From contig CAZTNA010000002.1 of assembly GCA_964615305.1 (NCBI GenBank), positions 1 through 64,000 on the forward strand: a stretch of 64,000 nucleotides of DNA, in the 5' to 3' direction. The position numbers were made by a program, and so were the translations under genes. Position 1 is the first letter of the stretch. The number at the start of each line of letters is the position of its first letter. This document shows, piece by piece, positions 41,397 through 50,181 of the stretch. The notes under the pieces are model-generated. The model saw only the letters and a list, made by a program, of their open reading frames with translations, was not told the origin of the DNA and did not search any database. Source of the stretch: Bog-950 sp964615305. Its GTDB lineage: Bacteria; Bacteroidota; Bacteroidia; Chitinophagales; LD1.

Positions 41397-44036
41397 CTAA
41401 TCTTTAACTAACTGTGTAGTATATCCTCCTGATGTTGTTTGTAATTCTATCAAGTAATTTCCTGTTGCCAGGTTTGCAATATCTAAGGGTAAATGTTGCA
41501 GTCCGCTTGGTACACTTTCCAAAATTTTTGAAATACACTTTTTGCCTGATACATCGTACACTGTAACAGCTACTTTCTCCGTTTGGTAAAGAAAGTATTG
41601 AATGGTTACCTGTTCTAGTGCAGGGTTAGGATATACGCCTAATACTACAGGTTTTACCGTAGTGATGTTGTTTGGGTTTTGTATCTGAAAAACAACCATA
41701 GCGGTATCGCAGTGATTAACTCCACAACTATCACATCCAACAAAACGCATAGTGTCGTTACCTTCATAGTTATAGTGTGGAAAATATTTGATACAAGTAT
41801 CGCCCAGGTTTTGAAATGTACCATGCTTAGGAAACAAGTTAATGTTTACTCCATTGGGGGTATCTAGCAAGTCATCGAAATAAAAACAGTAAGTGTAGTT
41901 GCTGTTTTTGTTCATCATTATATTTAACTGGCTAGTAATTAAAGGGTGTTCAATATTAAAATTGTATATTACTGTATCGCAAAACCCACTACTGTCGCAG
42001 GCTGTGAACTCAATAATTTCTGTTTCGCAATTTAATGAATCGGGAATGTATGAAAAGCAGTTGCCGTTTACCTGAAGAGTGCCTGTTAAAGGAGGGTTGT
42101 AGTTAACACCAACGGCAGGCGAGGTTAAGTCGTTAAACGTAATACAGTGTGTATAGATAGAATCGCCCAAAAGATTTACAACATTATTGTCAACGTCTTG
42201 TGAACCGGTAACGGAAATGAAAACAAAAATTGTATCGCACGTATAGTTAGTTCCTGAAGTGCAAACTATAATCGGTAAAGTATCATTCCCATAATAGTTT
42301 GTTTGTGGTATGTAAGTTATGTTCACTCCGCTAAAATTTAAAGCCGCACCGTGTTTTGGCGGTAGTAACGTAGTAGAGCGTTGCGGGCAAGAAGGAATGT
42401 TTGGTATAGCATTAAAACTAACCTGTGTGTTTTCGGTAGTGCCCACATAAAGATTTTCAATTTTAAACACGGCTACGCTTTGTGTTGGTAGTAGAGCAGG
42501 GGCGGCTGCAGTAATAGCTGGAGCTGAAACCGGATTGAGCGCTTGACGTAAATATCTCTCGTTGTCGTTAACATAAAAATTTGGACCGGCTGAGTTAGTG
42601 GAACCAAGTTGACCAATGTCAACAAAAGTATAATCGGCTTGAGTTTTTGTTTTCTTTATATCTAGCGTATAATATCCGTTATCGTCAAGGTTCACATATT
42701 TCATGTGTGGATTTAACGATTGCACAACTCCGGCACCTACAGGCAAAGGAGAATTAGGTGAAGTAACGCTTGGCCCTACAAACTCTACACAAACTGAACC
42801 GTTGCCGCTATTTGCATCGTAGTTAGTACCCGGTACATCATTGCACCAGCTGGTGTGTATGTCGCCTGTAAGTATTACAACGTCTTTAATGTTGTTGTTT
42901 AGAATATGATTTTGTATTTGCGTGCGTTCGAAATTGTAGCCATCCCATTGATCGTTATTTACCGGTATTCCAAAAACTTCCAGCGGTGCAAACATTACTT
43001 GGTTGCCAATAATTTTCCATCGTGTGGTAGTATCGCTTAGCTGGGTTAGAAACCATGCCATTTCTGCAGGGCCTAACAGTTTATGAGTTGGACTATTGTT
43101 GGCCGATGTATTTGGCTCATCACGGTCGTAGAGACGAGTGTCAAGCATTACCAAATCTAGAAGTTTACCATACCGTAGTTTACGGAATATGCGAATGGTA
43201 TCTAGCGGATCAGGCTTACGGATTGGCATCCACTTAAAGTAGGTGGAAGTAGAGGCGCGTTTGCGATCAACGTAGCTTCCCTCAGTGCCGGGGGTGTGGT
43301 TATCGGCCCCATCGCGCCAAGAGTTGTTACAGGTTTCATGATCGTCCCAAACTGTAATGAATGGAAACAGTTGGTGAGTTCTGCGAAGTTGATCATCTAA
43401 TTTGTATTGTGAATATCGCAACTCATAATCCTGCTCGGTTATAATCTCGTGGTTTGGCTCATACTCTCTCCCTGCAGTAGTAGCTCCTAAACCTCCGGGT
43501 TCATATTCGTAAATGTAATCGCCTAAGTGAACAACTGCATCAACATCATTACGATTTGTAATGCTTTCATAAGCGTTAAAATAGCCGCTCTCAAAAGCAG
43601 CACAACTAACTACCGCCAATCTTACACTGTCATTATTAGTAGAGGCAGATGGTGCTGTTTTGGTTCTGCCGGCAATAGAGTTTCGCCCGTTTGACTGAAA
43701 CATGTAATAATAGTAAGTGCCACTTTGTAATCCGCAAACATCTTGTTTAACACAATAGTGGTTATCGGTTGTGGCTGTTAACGATCCGTAGTTAACCACA
43801 TTGGTAAAGTTAACATCTGTAGCAATTTGCCAATACACTTTTACATCGCCTGTAACCCCTGAATCAGGTGTTACACGTGTCCAGATGATTACGCTGGTAT
43901 CTGTTGGGTCTCCGGATTCAACTCCATGGTAGAAAGGTTGGAGAGAAGGGTTGAGCGTAATACGGTGTTGGTTGCTCTGTGCTGTTATTATAGTGTAAAA
44001 AATTAAGAGAGAAATAATTAAGAGTAACTTTTTCAC
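41397..44036 (-). CDS. PhoD-like alkaline phosphatase with T9SS sorting domain
   Basis: 879 residues; GTG start followed directly by a signal peptide (MKKLLLIISLLIFYTIITAQ). Residues ~35-130 are the PhoD N-terminal Ig-like domain (FYHGVESGDPTDTSVIIWTRV). The phosphatase core has metal-binding VHLGDYIYEY, TVWDDHETCNN and LTGDIHTSW. After about residue 520 come three Cys-rich beta domains with repeated PKHG...YFPHYNYEGNDT-type motifs (cadherin/Big-like). The last ~80 residues (GVYPNPALEQVTI ... NYLIELQT) are a type A T9SS sorting domain, so the enzyme is exported across the outer membrane and anchored at the surface. PhoD enzymes release phosphate from phosphodiesters and monoesters outside the cell. 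No Pho box is recognisable. Confidence 0.88.
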   Translation of the reverse strand: MKKLLLIISLLIFYTIITAQSNQHRITLNPSLQPFYHGVESGDPTDTSVIIWTRVTPDSGVTGDVKVYWQIATDVNFTNVVNYGSLTATTDNHYCVKQDVCGLQSGTYYYYMFQSNGRNSIAGRTKTAPSASTNNDSVRLAVVSCAAFESGYFNAYESITNRNDVDAVVHLGDYIYEYEPGGLGATTAGREYEPNHEIITEQDYELRYSQYKLDDQLRRTHQLFPFITVWDDHETCNNSWRDGADNHTPGTEGSYVDRKRASTSTYFKWMPIRKPDPLDTIRIFRKLRYGKLLDLVMLDTRLYDRDEPNTSANNSPTHKLLGPAEMAWFLTQLSDTTTRWKIIGNQVMFAPLEVFGIPVNNDQWDGYNFERTQIQNHILNNNIKDVVILTGDIHTSWCNDVPGTNYDANSGNGSVCVEFVGPSVTSPNSPLPVGAGVVQSLNPHMKYVNLDDNGYYTLDIKKTKTQADYTFVDIGQLGSTNSAGPNFYVNDNERYLRQALNPVSAPAITAAAPALLPTQSVAVFKIENLYVGTTENTQVSFNAIPNIPSCPQRSTTLLPPKHGAALNFSGVNITYIPQTNYYGNDTLPIIVCTSGTNYTCDTIFVFISVTGSQDVDNNVVNLLGDSIYTHCITFNDLTSPAVGVNYNPPLTGTLQVNGNCFSYIPDSLNCETEIIEFTACDSSGFCDTVIYNFNIEHPLITSQLNIMMNKNSNYTYCFYFDDLLDTPNGVNINLFPKHGTFQNLGDTCIKYFPHYNYEGNDTMRFVGCDSCGVNHCDTAMVVFQIQNPNNITTVKPVVLGVYPNPALEQVTIQYFLYQTEKVAVTVYDVSGKKCISKILESVPSGLQHLPLDIANLATGNYLIELQTTSGGYTTQLVKD

Positions 44037-44052
44037 TGATAGGAATTTTATG

Positions 44053-44060
44053 CAAAGATA
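44053..44060 (-). promoter_or_regulatory. -7 box (TATCTTTG) upstream of the PhoD gene
   Basis: A full TAnnTTTG match on the minus strand, 16 bp before the GTG start; no clear TTTG at -33. Confidence 0.35.
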
Positions 44061-44134
44061 AATGTCTAATTGGCTATTGGGTTAATTATGAACGGTTGGA
44101 TAAAAATTTAACGATATGAGAAATTCTTCAGTAT

Positions 44135-45364
44135 TTAACAGGCTAGCCCTTTTGGATAAAACACGTAATATTTTGTAACCGGCACACTAAGAACCGATAT
44201 GTTAAGCTGGTCACTGGCCTGTGCTATGTCAACTACTTCATTTTTTCCAACGGTGATATTGATTCGGTTTTCAGAAGTATTGTAAGCATGGTTTGAAGTA
44301 GAATCACTGAACACCAAATAGCCTGCTTCTTTTTCCGAAAGTTTAAACTTTTTCATTGCCTGTTTGTTTAGCTCCCTTATTTTTTTGTAGCCGAATGCCT
44401 TATTGCTAATTTCTATTTTAAACAATCTTCGCTCAAGTATGGCTACGCATAACATTTTTAGCACTCGGTCAGAGTGGTGTTGCCAGTATTTGAATGCCGA
44501 AAAAACATCCACATCATCTAATTGGGAGTAGAACTGTAAAACTTTAGTGTCTTTTTCAAAATCTTTCAGTTTTACTTTGTTGTGTAAAAAATATTGTAAA
44601 GCGGGCGATGCATCTAACTTTTCGCCTTGTGCAATCAGATATTTAGCACGTTGAATAGCTTTAATCATCATCTGCTCTACACACAATACAGTTTTGTGCA
44701 GGTAAACCTGCCAATACATTAACCTACGCGCTATAATAAAACTCTCCATGCTATAAATGCCTTTCTGCTCCACTACTAATTCACCGTTACGCACGTTCAG
44801 CATTTCGATAATGCGTTCGTAGCTAATGGCTCCTTCATTTACTCCGGTAAAAAATGCATCACGAGTAAGGTAGTCGAGACGGTCAACATCAAGTTGTGAC
44901 GATACCAACTGATGCAAAAATTTCTTTTTGTAGCTACCTTCAAATATCTCAATCGCCAGGTTCAACTTTCCTTTGAAGTGGCGGTTTAACTGTTTGAGGT
45001 AAATCTTAGAAAGATCTTCGTGATGTACGCCTTCAATTAAACTATACTCCAGCGTATGCGAAAACGGAGCATGACCAATGTCGTGCAGTAATATGGCAAT
45101 TAATGCGCCTAGCTCTTCTTCCTCTGTAATTTTTACACCTTTGATTTTTAGAATAGAAAGTGCTTTGCGCATTAAATGAAATGCTCCCAAAGCATGATGA
45201 AATCTTGTATGTATAGCACCAGGATAAACATAATCACTTAACCCAAGCTGTTTTATTCTTCGTAACCTCTGAAAATAAGGATGTTCAATAATGTCAAAAA
45301 TGAGCTCGTGTGGTATGGTAATGAACCCGTGTACCGGATCGTTGAAAATTTTACGTTTGTTCAT
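44135..45364 (-). CDS. HD-domain phosphohydrolase (SAMHD1/dGTPase-like)
   Basis: 409 residues. Opening KIFNDPVHGFITIP and PYFQRLRRIKQLGLSDYVYPGAIHTRFHHALG are typical of the SAMHD1-like HD family, with the first metal His in TRFHHALG, then LLHDIGHAPFSHTLE (HD and further His) and SSQLDVDRLDYLTRDAF (last Asp). The catalytic set is complete. Members cut triphosphate from dNTPs or other nucleotides; the exact substrate is unknown. Cytoplasmic, no signal. It stands alone and is divergent from the DUF4197 lipoprotein gene. Confidence 0.83.
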   Translation of the reverse strand: MNKRKIFNDPVHGFITIPHELIFDIIEHPYFQRLRRIKQLGLSDYVYPGAIHTRFHHALGAFHLMRKALSILKIKGVKITEEEELGALIAILLHDIGHAPFSHTLEYSLIEGVHHEDLSKIYLKQLNRHFKGKLNLAIEIFEGSYKKKFLHQLVSSQLDVDRLDYLTRDAFFTGVNEGAISYERIIEMLNVRNGELVVEQKGIYSMESFIIARRLMYWQVYLHKTVLCVEQMMIKAIQRAKYLIAQGEKLDASPALQYFLHNKVKLKDFEKDTKVLQFYSQLDDVDVFSAFKYWQHHSDRVLKMLCVAILERRLFKIEISNKAFGYKKIRELNKQAMKKFKLSEKEAGYLVFSDSTSNHAYNTSENRINITVGKNEVVDIAQASDQLNISVLSVPVTKYYVFYPKGLAC

Positions 45365-45485
45365 ACATCATGTTGTCGGTTGCAAGAAACAAAAAGTTAT
45401 TCACCTAAGCATTACTTTGTCAGTTCATACTTTTTATATTTTGCATTTGGCATTGAAATTGGTTTAAACCTATAAACAAACAAAT

Positions 45486-46790
45486 ATGAACACCTTGAAA
45501 CAGTACTTTATGCTTACCATTTTTGCAGCATTTTTAAATAGCTGCAATTCGCAACCCGAAACAACTACAACAGTAACTACTGAGAAAAAGCAAGATGTTG
45601 ACCCCGCTTCTTTGATTACGGCTACTGTCATACCAACTACTAATACTCCTCCACCAATAACTAAAAGCGAAAAAGTGGGCGTAGAGTTGTCGCCCCCAAA
45701 AGAAACAGCTACTTCTATTAAGCAAACTACCGCAAATGATAGTAAGCCAATAAAGTCAACTAAAAGTGAAAGCAATAATCTAACAGCATCTGTGCCAACC
45801 ACTCAGCAAAGTTCAGGAGTGTCATCAGGAATTCAGTCCGGCAAGGGGGCGGTGGTTAAAGCTACAAACACAAGTGGCACAGGTCCTCAAACCCCACAGT
45901 TTCCGGGTCGCACAAACACTCCGAACCCCAATACCGGCAATACCCCCAATCCACCAACCAGCACCGGCACTTCTGATGGTAAAGGCAGGGGAGGTTCTTC
46001 TAGTAACGGAACCGGTTCACCAACAACTAATACTACGCCCGAAACCAACACAAACAACGGTAAAGGGCGTGGTGGTAATTCCACCGGGTCTACAAATACC
46101 CCTAATACAAACACCGGTGGTGGAGGGGGAGTTGGAGATGTACTAGGCGACATACTTGGAGGCGGAACTGGCAATTTTACTGAATCTGAAGCCGCCAAAG
46201 CAATTAAAGAAGCCCTCATGAAAGGGATTAGTACCGGAGTTGATAAAGTATCGGTAACTGATGGTTATTTTAAAAACGGTCTAATTAAAATACCATTTCC
46301 TAAAGACGCACAAGTAGTCGAAACAACTTTACGGCAAATTGGTATGGGTAGTATGATTGATAATGTGGTGCTTGCGAGTAATCGCGCTGCTGAAAGTGCA
46401 GCTAAGCAAGCGTTACCAATATTTGTCAACAGCATAACACAAATGACCATCAATGATGCTATTAATATAGTTAGTAACAAGCAAAGCGATGCGGCTACAC
46501 AGTTTCTTCAGCGAACCACTACAGAGCCATTAGTGGCAGCTTTTAAGCCTTCCATAAAATCTGCTTTAGATAAAACGCTGGCTACAAAATATTGGGCAGA
46601 TGTGATGGGCTACTACAACAAGGTACCTTTTGTTCAAAAAATTAATACTGACCTTACCGATTTCGTAACCCGCAAGGCGGTTTCGGGGTTGTTTTATATG
46701 ATTGGCCAGGAGGAAGCCCGTATTCGTAAAGATCCCGGAGCTCGTACAAGCGATATTCTCAAAAAGGTTTTTGGCAACCTAAAGTTTTAG
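45486..46790 (+). CDS. DUF4197 lipoprotein with disordered linker
   Basis: 434 residues. Residues 1-20 form a lipoprotein signal with lipobox LNSC (Cys20), so it should be membrane-anchored. Residues ~25-210 are low-complexity, rich in Thr, Pro, Asn and Gly with repeated TNTPNPNTG and GKGRGG patches. Residues ~230-434 match DUF4197: SEAAKAIKEALMKGISTGVDKVS, GYFKNGLIKIPFP, MTINDAINIVSNKQSDAATQFL. That domain is helical, widespread in Gram-negative bacteria and of unknown function. The long flexible linker is longer than usual for the family and could hold the domain away from the membrane. No operon partner. Confidence 0.85.
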   Translation: MNTLKQYFMLTIFAAFLNSCNSQPETTTTVTTEKKQDVDPASLITATVIPTTNTPPPITKSEKVGVELSPPKETATSIKQTTANDSKPIKSTKSESNNLTASVPTTQQSSGVSSGIQSGKGAVVKATNTSGTGPQTPQFPGRTNTPNPNTGNTPNPPTSTGTSDGKGRGGSSSNGTGSPTTNTTPETNTNNGKGRGGNSTGSTNTPNTNTGGGGGVGDVLGDILGGGTGNFTESEAAKAIKEALMKGISTGVDKVSVTDGYFKNGLIKIPFPKDAQVVETTLRQIGMGSMIDNVVLASNRAAESAAKQALPIFVNSITQMTINDAINIVSNKQSDAATQFLQRTTTEPLVAAFKPSIKSALDKTLATKYWADVMGYYNKVPFVQKINTDLTDFVTRKAVSGLFYMIGQEEARIRKDPGARTSDILKKVFGNLKF

Positions 46791-47021
46791 TGCAAAAATT
46801 GCTTGTAGCAGCTAAGATATACTCACATCTTGTAAGAATAGTCAGTAAGTAGTTGCTAATAACTACGCATAGCTTCTTAATCAAGATCTTTGTACAATTC
46901 ACAGTTTGTATGTTCACAGTAACTATTGGTAATTGTTGCAGTTAGTAAGATATTCGGTGAAACGTTCTTTTAATCCGGTTCAAGGTATTGTAACATTTAT
47001 TCTTTCACCTAACTTTATACT

Positions 47022-48437
47022 ATGGAAGAAAATGAATTTAATGAGCCTTCATTTGGCGAAATGGTAGATTTGGTAAAGCGATACGAAGAAGCAGTAAAAT
47101 ACAAGCAACCTCTGTTCTTTGACGAAGATAACTACGAACAGATTATTCTGTTTTATCAAGATAATCGTGAGTTTAATAAGGCTTTACGAGTTATAGAAAG
47201 CGCACTCGAACAACATTCTTTTTGTTCTTTTTTCTACACTAAAAAGGCAGAAATACTTGCCAACCAAAAGCAATTTGAAGAAGCTTTGCTTGTGTTAGAT
47301 GAAGCGCAAAAGTTAGATCCCAATGAAATCAATATTTTTCTGATAAGAGCAGATGTTTATTTATGGCAAGGTTACCATCAACTGGCTATGGCAGAAGTAG
47401 AGTATGCACTTACAATTGCTTCAGAACCGACCGACAAAAGCGAACTCTACCTTGAAATGGCCGATATTTGGGAAGATCAGGAAAAATATACCGAGGTAAG
47501 TGAAACACTCAAAAAAGCATTGTACCACGATCCGCTGAATGAGGAAGGACTGAACAGGTTTTGGTTTTGCACTGAAATAACAGAACAATTCGAAGAGAGC
47601 ATTCTGTTTCACAAAGAACTAATTGATATTAGCCCATATTCTTATCTAGCTTGGTTTAACCTTGGTCATGCCTATGCCGGGTTGGGTAAGTTTTCTGAAG
47701 CTCTGGAATCGTTTGAATATGTAATGGCAATTGACGAAAATTTTGACCCGGCCTACGTTAGCTGTGGCGATGTAAAATTTTCGCAACTTCTTTATGATGA
47801 AGCACTAAACTATTACTTGGATGCTATTAAACTTTCTAAACCTAATAAAGAGTTATACTTAAAAACAGCAGAGGCTTATGAGTATATAGGCGATCTTGCA
47901 AAATCGCGCACATACTTAAGAAAAGCCATTGCTGTTGACCCTTATTATGACGAAGCTTTCTACCGCATTGGTGAAACATATCGAATTGAAGAAAAGTGGG
48001 TAAAAGCCATTTCTTCATTTGAGAGAGCCGTCAAACTCAATAAGGAAAGTATTGAATATCTGGCAGCATTGGCCGATGCTTATCTAAGCGTAGATGAAGG
48101 CGAAAAAGCTCTCGACATGTTTGAGCGTATTTTTCAGATAGACCCTCAAAGCAAACAGAATTGGATAAACTTAGCAACCGCATATTTTAACGTAGAAAAT
48201 TATCGAAAAGCTTTTCAGGTTTTACAAGAAGCTGAGCAGAAGTATGAAAACTGCGCAGACATTTTTTATATAAAATCAGTCTTTTATTTCCACGTTGGCA
48301 ACCGTCATGAAGCGCTTTTAAATTTAGAGCGAGGGTTACTGATAAATTTTAATGAGCACACCATGATTTTTGAGATGGATGATTCGCTTTTAGATAACCA
48401 TGCAGTAATGCAGGTAATAGAACAATATAGACAGTAA
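47022..48437 (+). CDS. TPR-repeat protein
   Basis: 471 residues made almost wholly of tetratricopeptide repeats (about eleven), for example YSYLAWFNLGHAYAGLGKFSEALESFEYVM and DEAFYRIGETYRIEEKWVKAISSFERAV. No signal peptide, so a cytoplasmic scaffold or adaptor is likely; acidic overall. A near-consensus promoter precedes it (TTG at 46988, TAACTTTA at 47010, 19 bp apart). The 231 bp before the gene otherwise hold nothing recognised. It is convergent with the Smr gene. Partner unknown. Confidence 0.85.
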   Translation: MEENEFNEPSFGEMVDLVKRYEEAVKYKQPLFFDEDNYEQIILFYQDNREFNKALRVIESALEQHSFCSFFYTKKAEILANQKQFEEALLVLDEAQKLDPNEINIFLIRADVYLWQGYHQLAMAEVEYALTIASEPTDKSELYLEMADIWEDQEKYTEVSETLKKALYHDPLNEEGLNRFWFCTEITEQFEESILFHKELIDISPYSYLAWFNLGHAYAGLGKFSEALESFEYVMAIDENFDPAYVSCGDVKFSQLLYDEALNYYLDAIKLSKPNKELYLKTAEAYEYIGDLAKSRTYLRKAIAVDPYYDEAFYRIGETYRIEEKWVKAISSFERAVKLNKESIEYLAALADAYLSVDEGEKALDMFERIFQIDPQSKQNWINLATAYFNVENYRKAFQVLQEAEQKYENCADIFYIKSVFYFHVGNRHEALLNLERGLLINFNEHTMIFEMDDSLLDNHAVMQVIEQYRQ

Positions 48438-48456
48438 AATTGTTCCGCATAAGCCG

Positions 48457-48711
48457 TCAAAACCGAAGATATACAAACAGTCTTCCGTGATTCTTGCTGT
48501 CGTTTACTATTCGGTGATACTTGTCCTTTATATGTGGTTGCTGTAAAAAGCGTTCAACTTTTTTCTTTAGTTGTCCGCTGCCTTTCCCGGGGATTATCTC
48601 CACTTCGCGGATATTACAATCAATTGCTTCCTGAAAAATTTCATTTAATGCTTTGTCAATAGCATTGCTGTTGTTGTAAATGTCGTGTAAATCGAGTTTT
48701 AGCTTTGCCAT
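48457..48711 (-). CDS. Small Smr-domain protein
   Basis: 84 residues, a free-standing Smr domain: KLDLHDI near the start, EVEIIPGKGSGQLKKKVERFL in the middle. LDLH and GxGxG are the family motifs of MutS2 C-termini, which act as nucleases on DNA or RNA (recent work links them to ribosome rescue). The short, domain-only form has no MutS part. It follows the Xre gene by 11 bp on the same strand, suggesting an operon. Confidence 0.85.
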   Translation of the reverse strand: MAKLKLDLHDIYNNSNAIDKALNEIFQEAIDCNIREVEIIPGKGSGQLKKKVERFLQQPHIKDKYHRIVNDSKNHGRLFVYLRF

Positions 48712-48722
48712 ACTATGTAGTG

Positions 48723-49067
48723 CTAGTTATACTGCGACAACATTTTTTGAATTTCTTCAAGTTTCTCCAAACTCATTTTCGAAAGCATTTTACCTATCTC
48801 AATCTTTTTTTCACGCTTTCTAATTGTTTGCAGTGGATGACTGGGGTGATCATCTAGCAAATCGTCAGGGAACCATTCCATAATATCGTTAGGTGTACAA
48901 TGAAGTAGAATACATAACTTCTCTATGTGGTCAAGTCGTATCTGTTCTACCTTTCCATTCTTGTATTTATGCGCTGTAAAAGGTACAAAGCCATTTTGGA
49001 CTAAAAACTTATACGGTTGGTCAATACCACGAGCTTTAAAAATGCGGCTTAAATTTAGTTGTAGCAT
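48723..49067 (-). CDS. Xre-family transcriptional regulator
   Basis: 114 residues from ATG 49067; a longer frame starts at a GTG inside an operator-like palindrome and adds no helix, so the ATG is preferred. The N-terminal ~65 residues are a Cro/CI helix-turn-helix of the HTH_26 type: FTAHKYKNGKVEQIRLDHIEKLCILLHCTPNDIMEW. The C-terminal half is a charged helix (EKLEEIQKMLSQ), probably for dimerisation. Operator-like palindromes lie in the region shared with the divergent kdsB, so autoregulation is likely (inference). The Smr gene follows. Confidence 0.85.
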   Translation of the reverse strand: MLQLNLSRIFKARGIDQPYKFLVQNGFVPFTAHKYKNGKVEQIRLDHIEKLCILLHCTPNDIMEWFPDDLLDDHPSHPLQTIRKREKKIEIGKMLSKMSLEKLEEIQKMLSQYN

Positions 49068-49100
49068 AACGTGTAAATTAAAATATGGTTGCAAAAAACT

Positions 49101-49114
49101 CAAACTATAGTTTG
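49101..49114. promoter_or_regulatory. Operator-like palindrome 1 (CAAACTATAGTTTG)
   Basis: A perfect 14-bp palindrome, 34 bp upstream of the Xre start. Related sites 2 and 3 follow in the same intergenic region, with centres 126 bp and 158 bp away. Confidence 0.6.
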
Positions 49115-49226
49115 ATAACACAATGATTATTTCAACACTTGTGAATATTTATTACAAATAGAACAAACAAAAATGCAAAAAACTCAAAGTGAAATAAGAA
49201 ATCATCAAATCAATGTATAGTAATTA

Positions 49227-49240
49227 CAAACTACGGTTTG
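49227..49240. promoter_or_regulatory. Operator-like palindrome 2 (CAAACTACGGTTTG)
   Basis: Matches palindrome 1 in 12 of 14 positions; both outer half-sites CAAAC/GTTTG are intact. Confidence 0.6.
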
Positions 49241-49258
49241 ACTTTTTGATAGTTGAAA

Positions 49259-49272
49259 TTGGCTACGGTTTG
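49259..49272. promoter_or_regulatory. Operator-like half-site 3 (TTGGCTACGGTTTG)
   Basis: Shares the right-hand ten bases CTACGGTTTG with site 2; the left half is degenerate. Its centre is 32 bp (about three helical turns) from site 2. It covers the possible -33 TTTG of kdsB. Confidence 0.5.
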
Positions 49273-49304
49273 TATTTACCTCAAATTGCCAGCCGATAAA
49301 TTTG
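49269..49304 (+). promoter_or_regulatory. Possible kdsB promoter
   Basis: TAAATTTG (49297-49304) is a full -7 match 37 bp before the ATG. TTTG at 49269-49272 is 24 bp away, slightly longer than typical. Confidence 0.45.
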
Positions 49305-49341
49305 CACTCAATAATTAGTTTTGTAAAATCATTTGCCTCTC

Positions 49342-50052
49342 ATGAATATTACCGGCATCATTCCTTCGAGGTATTCATCATCGCGTTTCCCGGGTAAGCC
49401 ATTAGTTGATATTAAAGGCAAGACAATGATTCGTAGAGTTTACGAACAGGCGTTGCAGGCCAAAATGCTGAATTATGTTGTGGTAGCTACTGATGATGAA
49501 CGTATTTTTGACGAAGTGAAAAATTTTGGAGGAAATGTGATTTTTACTTCACCTAACCATGTAAATGGAACTGAACGTTGCGCAGAAGCCGCCAGTAAAC
49601 TGAATGCACCAACAGATGTTGTAATAAACATACAGGGCGATGAACCGTTTATCAAGCCGGAACAAATTGATTTGCTGGCTTCATGTTTTGTGGTAGATCA
49701 GGTGCAAATAGCTACACTTGTGCGCAATTTCAAGAGCGAGGAAGAAAAGTTAAACCATTCCAGGGTTAAAGCATTTGTTGATGCTGATATGAGAGCTATT
49801 ACCTTTTCACGACATCCCCTGCCTACGCGTGTAAAAAGCTCCAACTATCAATTGCTTAAGCACATAGGGGTCTATGCTTTTAGAACAGAGGTTTTAAAGA
49901 AGATTGTAAACTTACCGGTTTCGGTCTTGGAAGGCGAGGAAAGCTTAGAACAGTTACGCTGGATCGAGAATTGGTATTCTATTTATTGTGCATATACCGA
50001 ACACGAAAGTATTTCTATAGATACCCCTGAAGACCTGAAAGGGTTGCTATAG
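49342..50052 (+). CDS. kdsB: 3-deoxy-manno-octulosonate cytidylyltransferase
   Basis: 236 residues from ATG 49342; a TTG nine bases earlier is unlikely. The N-terminal motif IIPSRYSSSRFPGKPLVDIKGK is the nucleotide-binding signature of KdsB. INIQGDEPFI and the region AITFSRHPLP with KHIGVYAFR follow, and EQLRWIENWYSI fits the C-terminal pattern. It activates Kdo with CTP for lipopolysaccharide inner core synthesis in the cytoplasm. It is divergent from the Xre gene and followed by a terminator, so it forms its own unit. Confidence 0.95.
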   Translation: MNITGIIPSRYSSSRFPGKPLVDIKGKTMIRRVYEQALQAKMLNYVVVATDDERIFDEVKNFGGNVIFTSPNHVNGTERCAEAASKLNAPTDVVINIQGDEPFIKPEQIDLLASCFVVDQVQIATLVRNFKSEEEKLNHSRVKAFVDADMRAITFSRHPLPTRVKSSNYQLLKHIGVYAFRTEVLKKIVNLPVSVLEGEESLEQLRWIENWYSIYCAYTEHESISIDTPEDLKGLL

Positions 50053-50073
50053 CTGCTAAACCAATACAACATT

Positions 50074-50100
50074 AGCCGAAGTATAGTAACTCGGCTTTTT
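50074..50100 (+). terminator. Rho-independent terminator after kdsB
   Basis: AGCCGA (50074-50079) and TCGGCT (50091-50096) form a perfect stem with an 11-base loop, followed by a T-run. It lies 22 bp past the kdsB stop. Confidence 0.8.
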
Positions 50101-50181
50101 CTGTTAACAATCAAATCATTTACATACCACAAATTACTACTTATGCCCGTAGATACGATTCAAAATTCGTGTTGCTAAGGC

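Noticed and set aside
46791..47021. Paired TTCACAGT sites before the TPR gene
   Set aside because: Two 8-bp direct copies 15 bp apart in an AT-rich gap are compatible with chance, and no regulator is adjacent.
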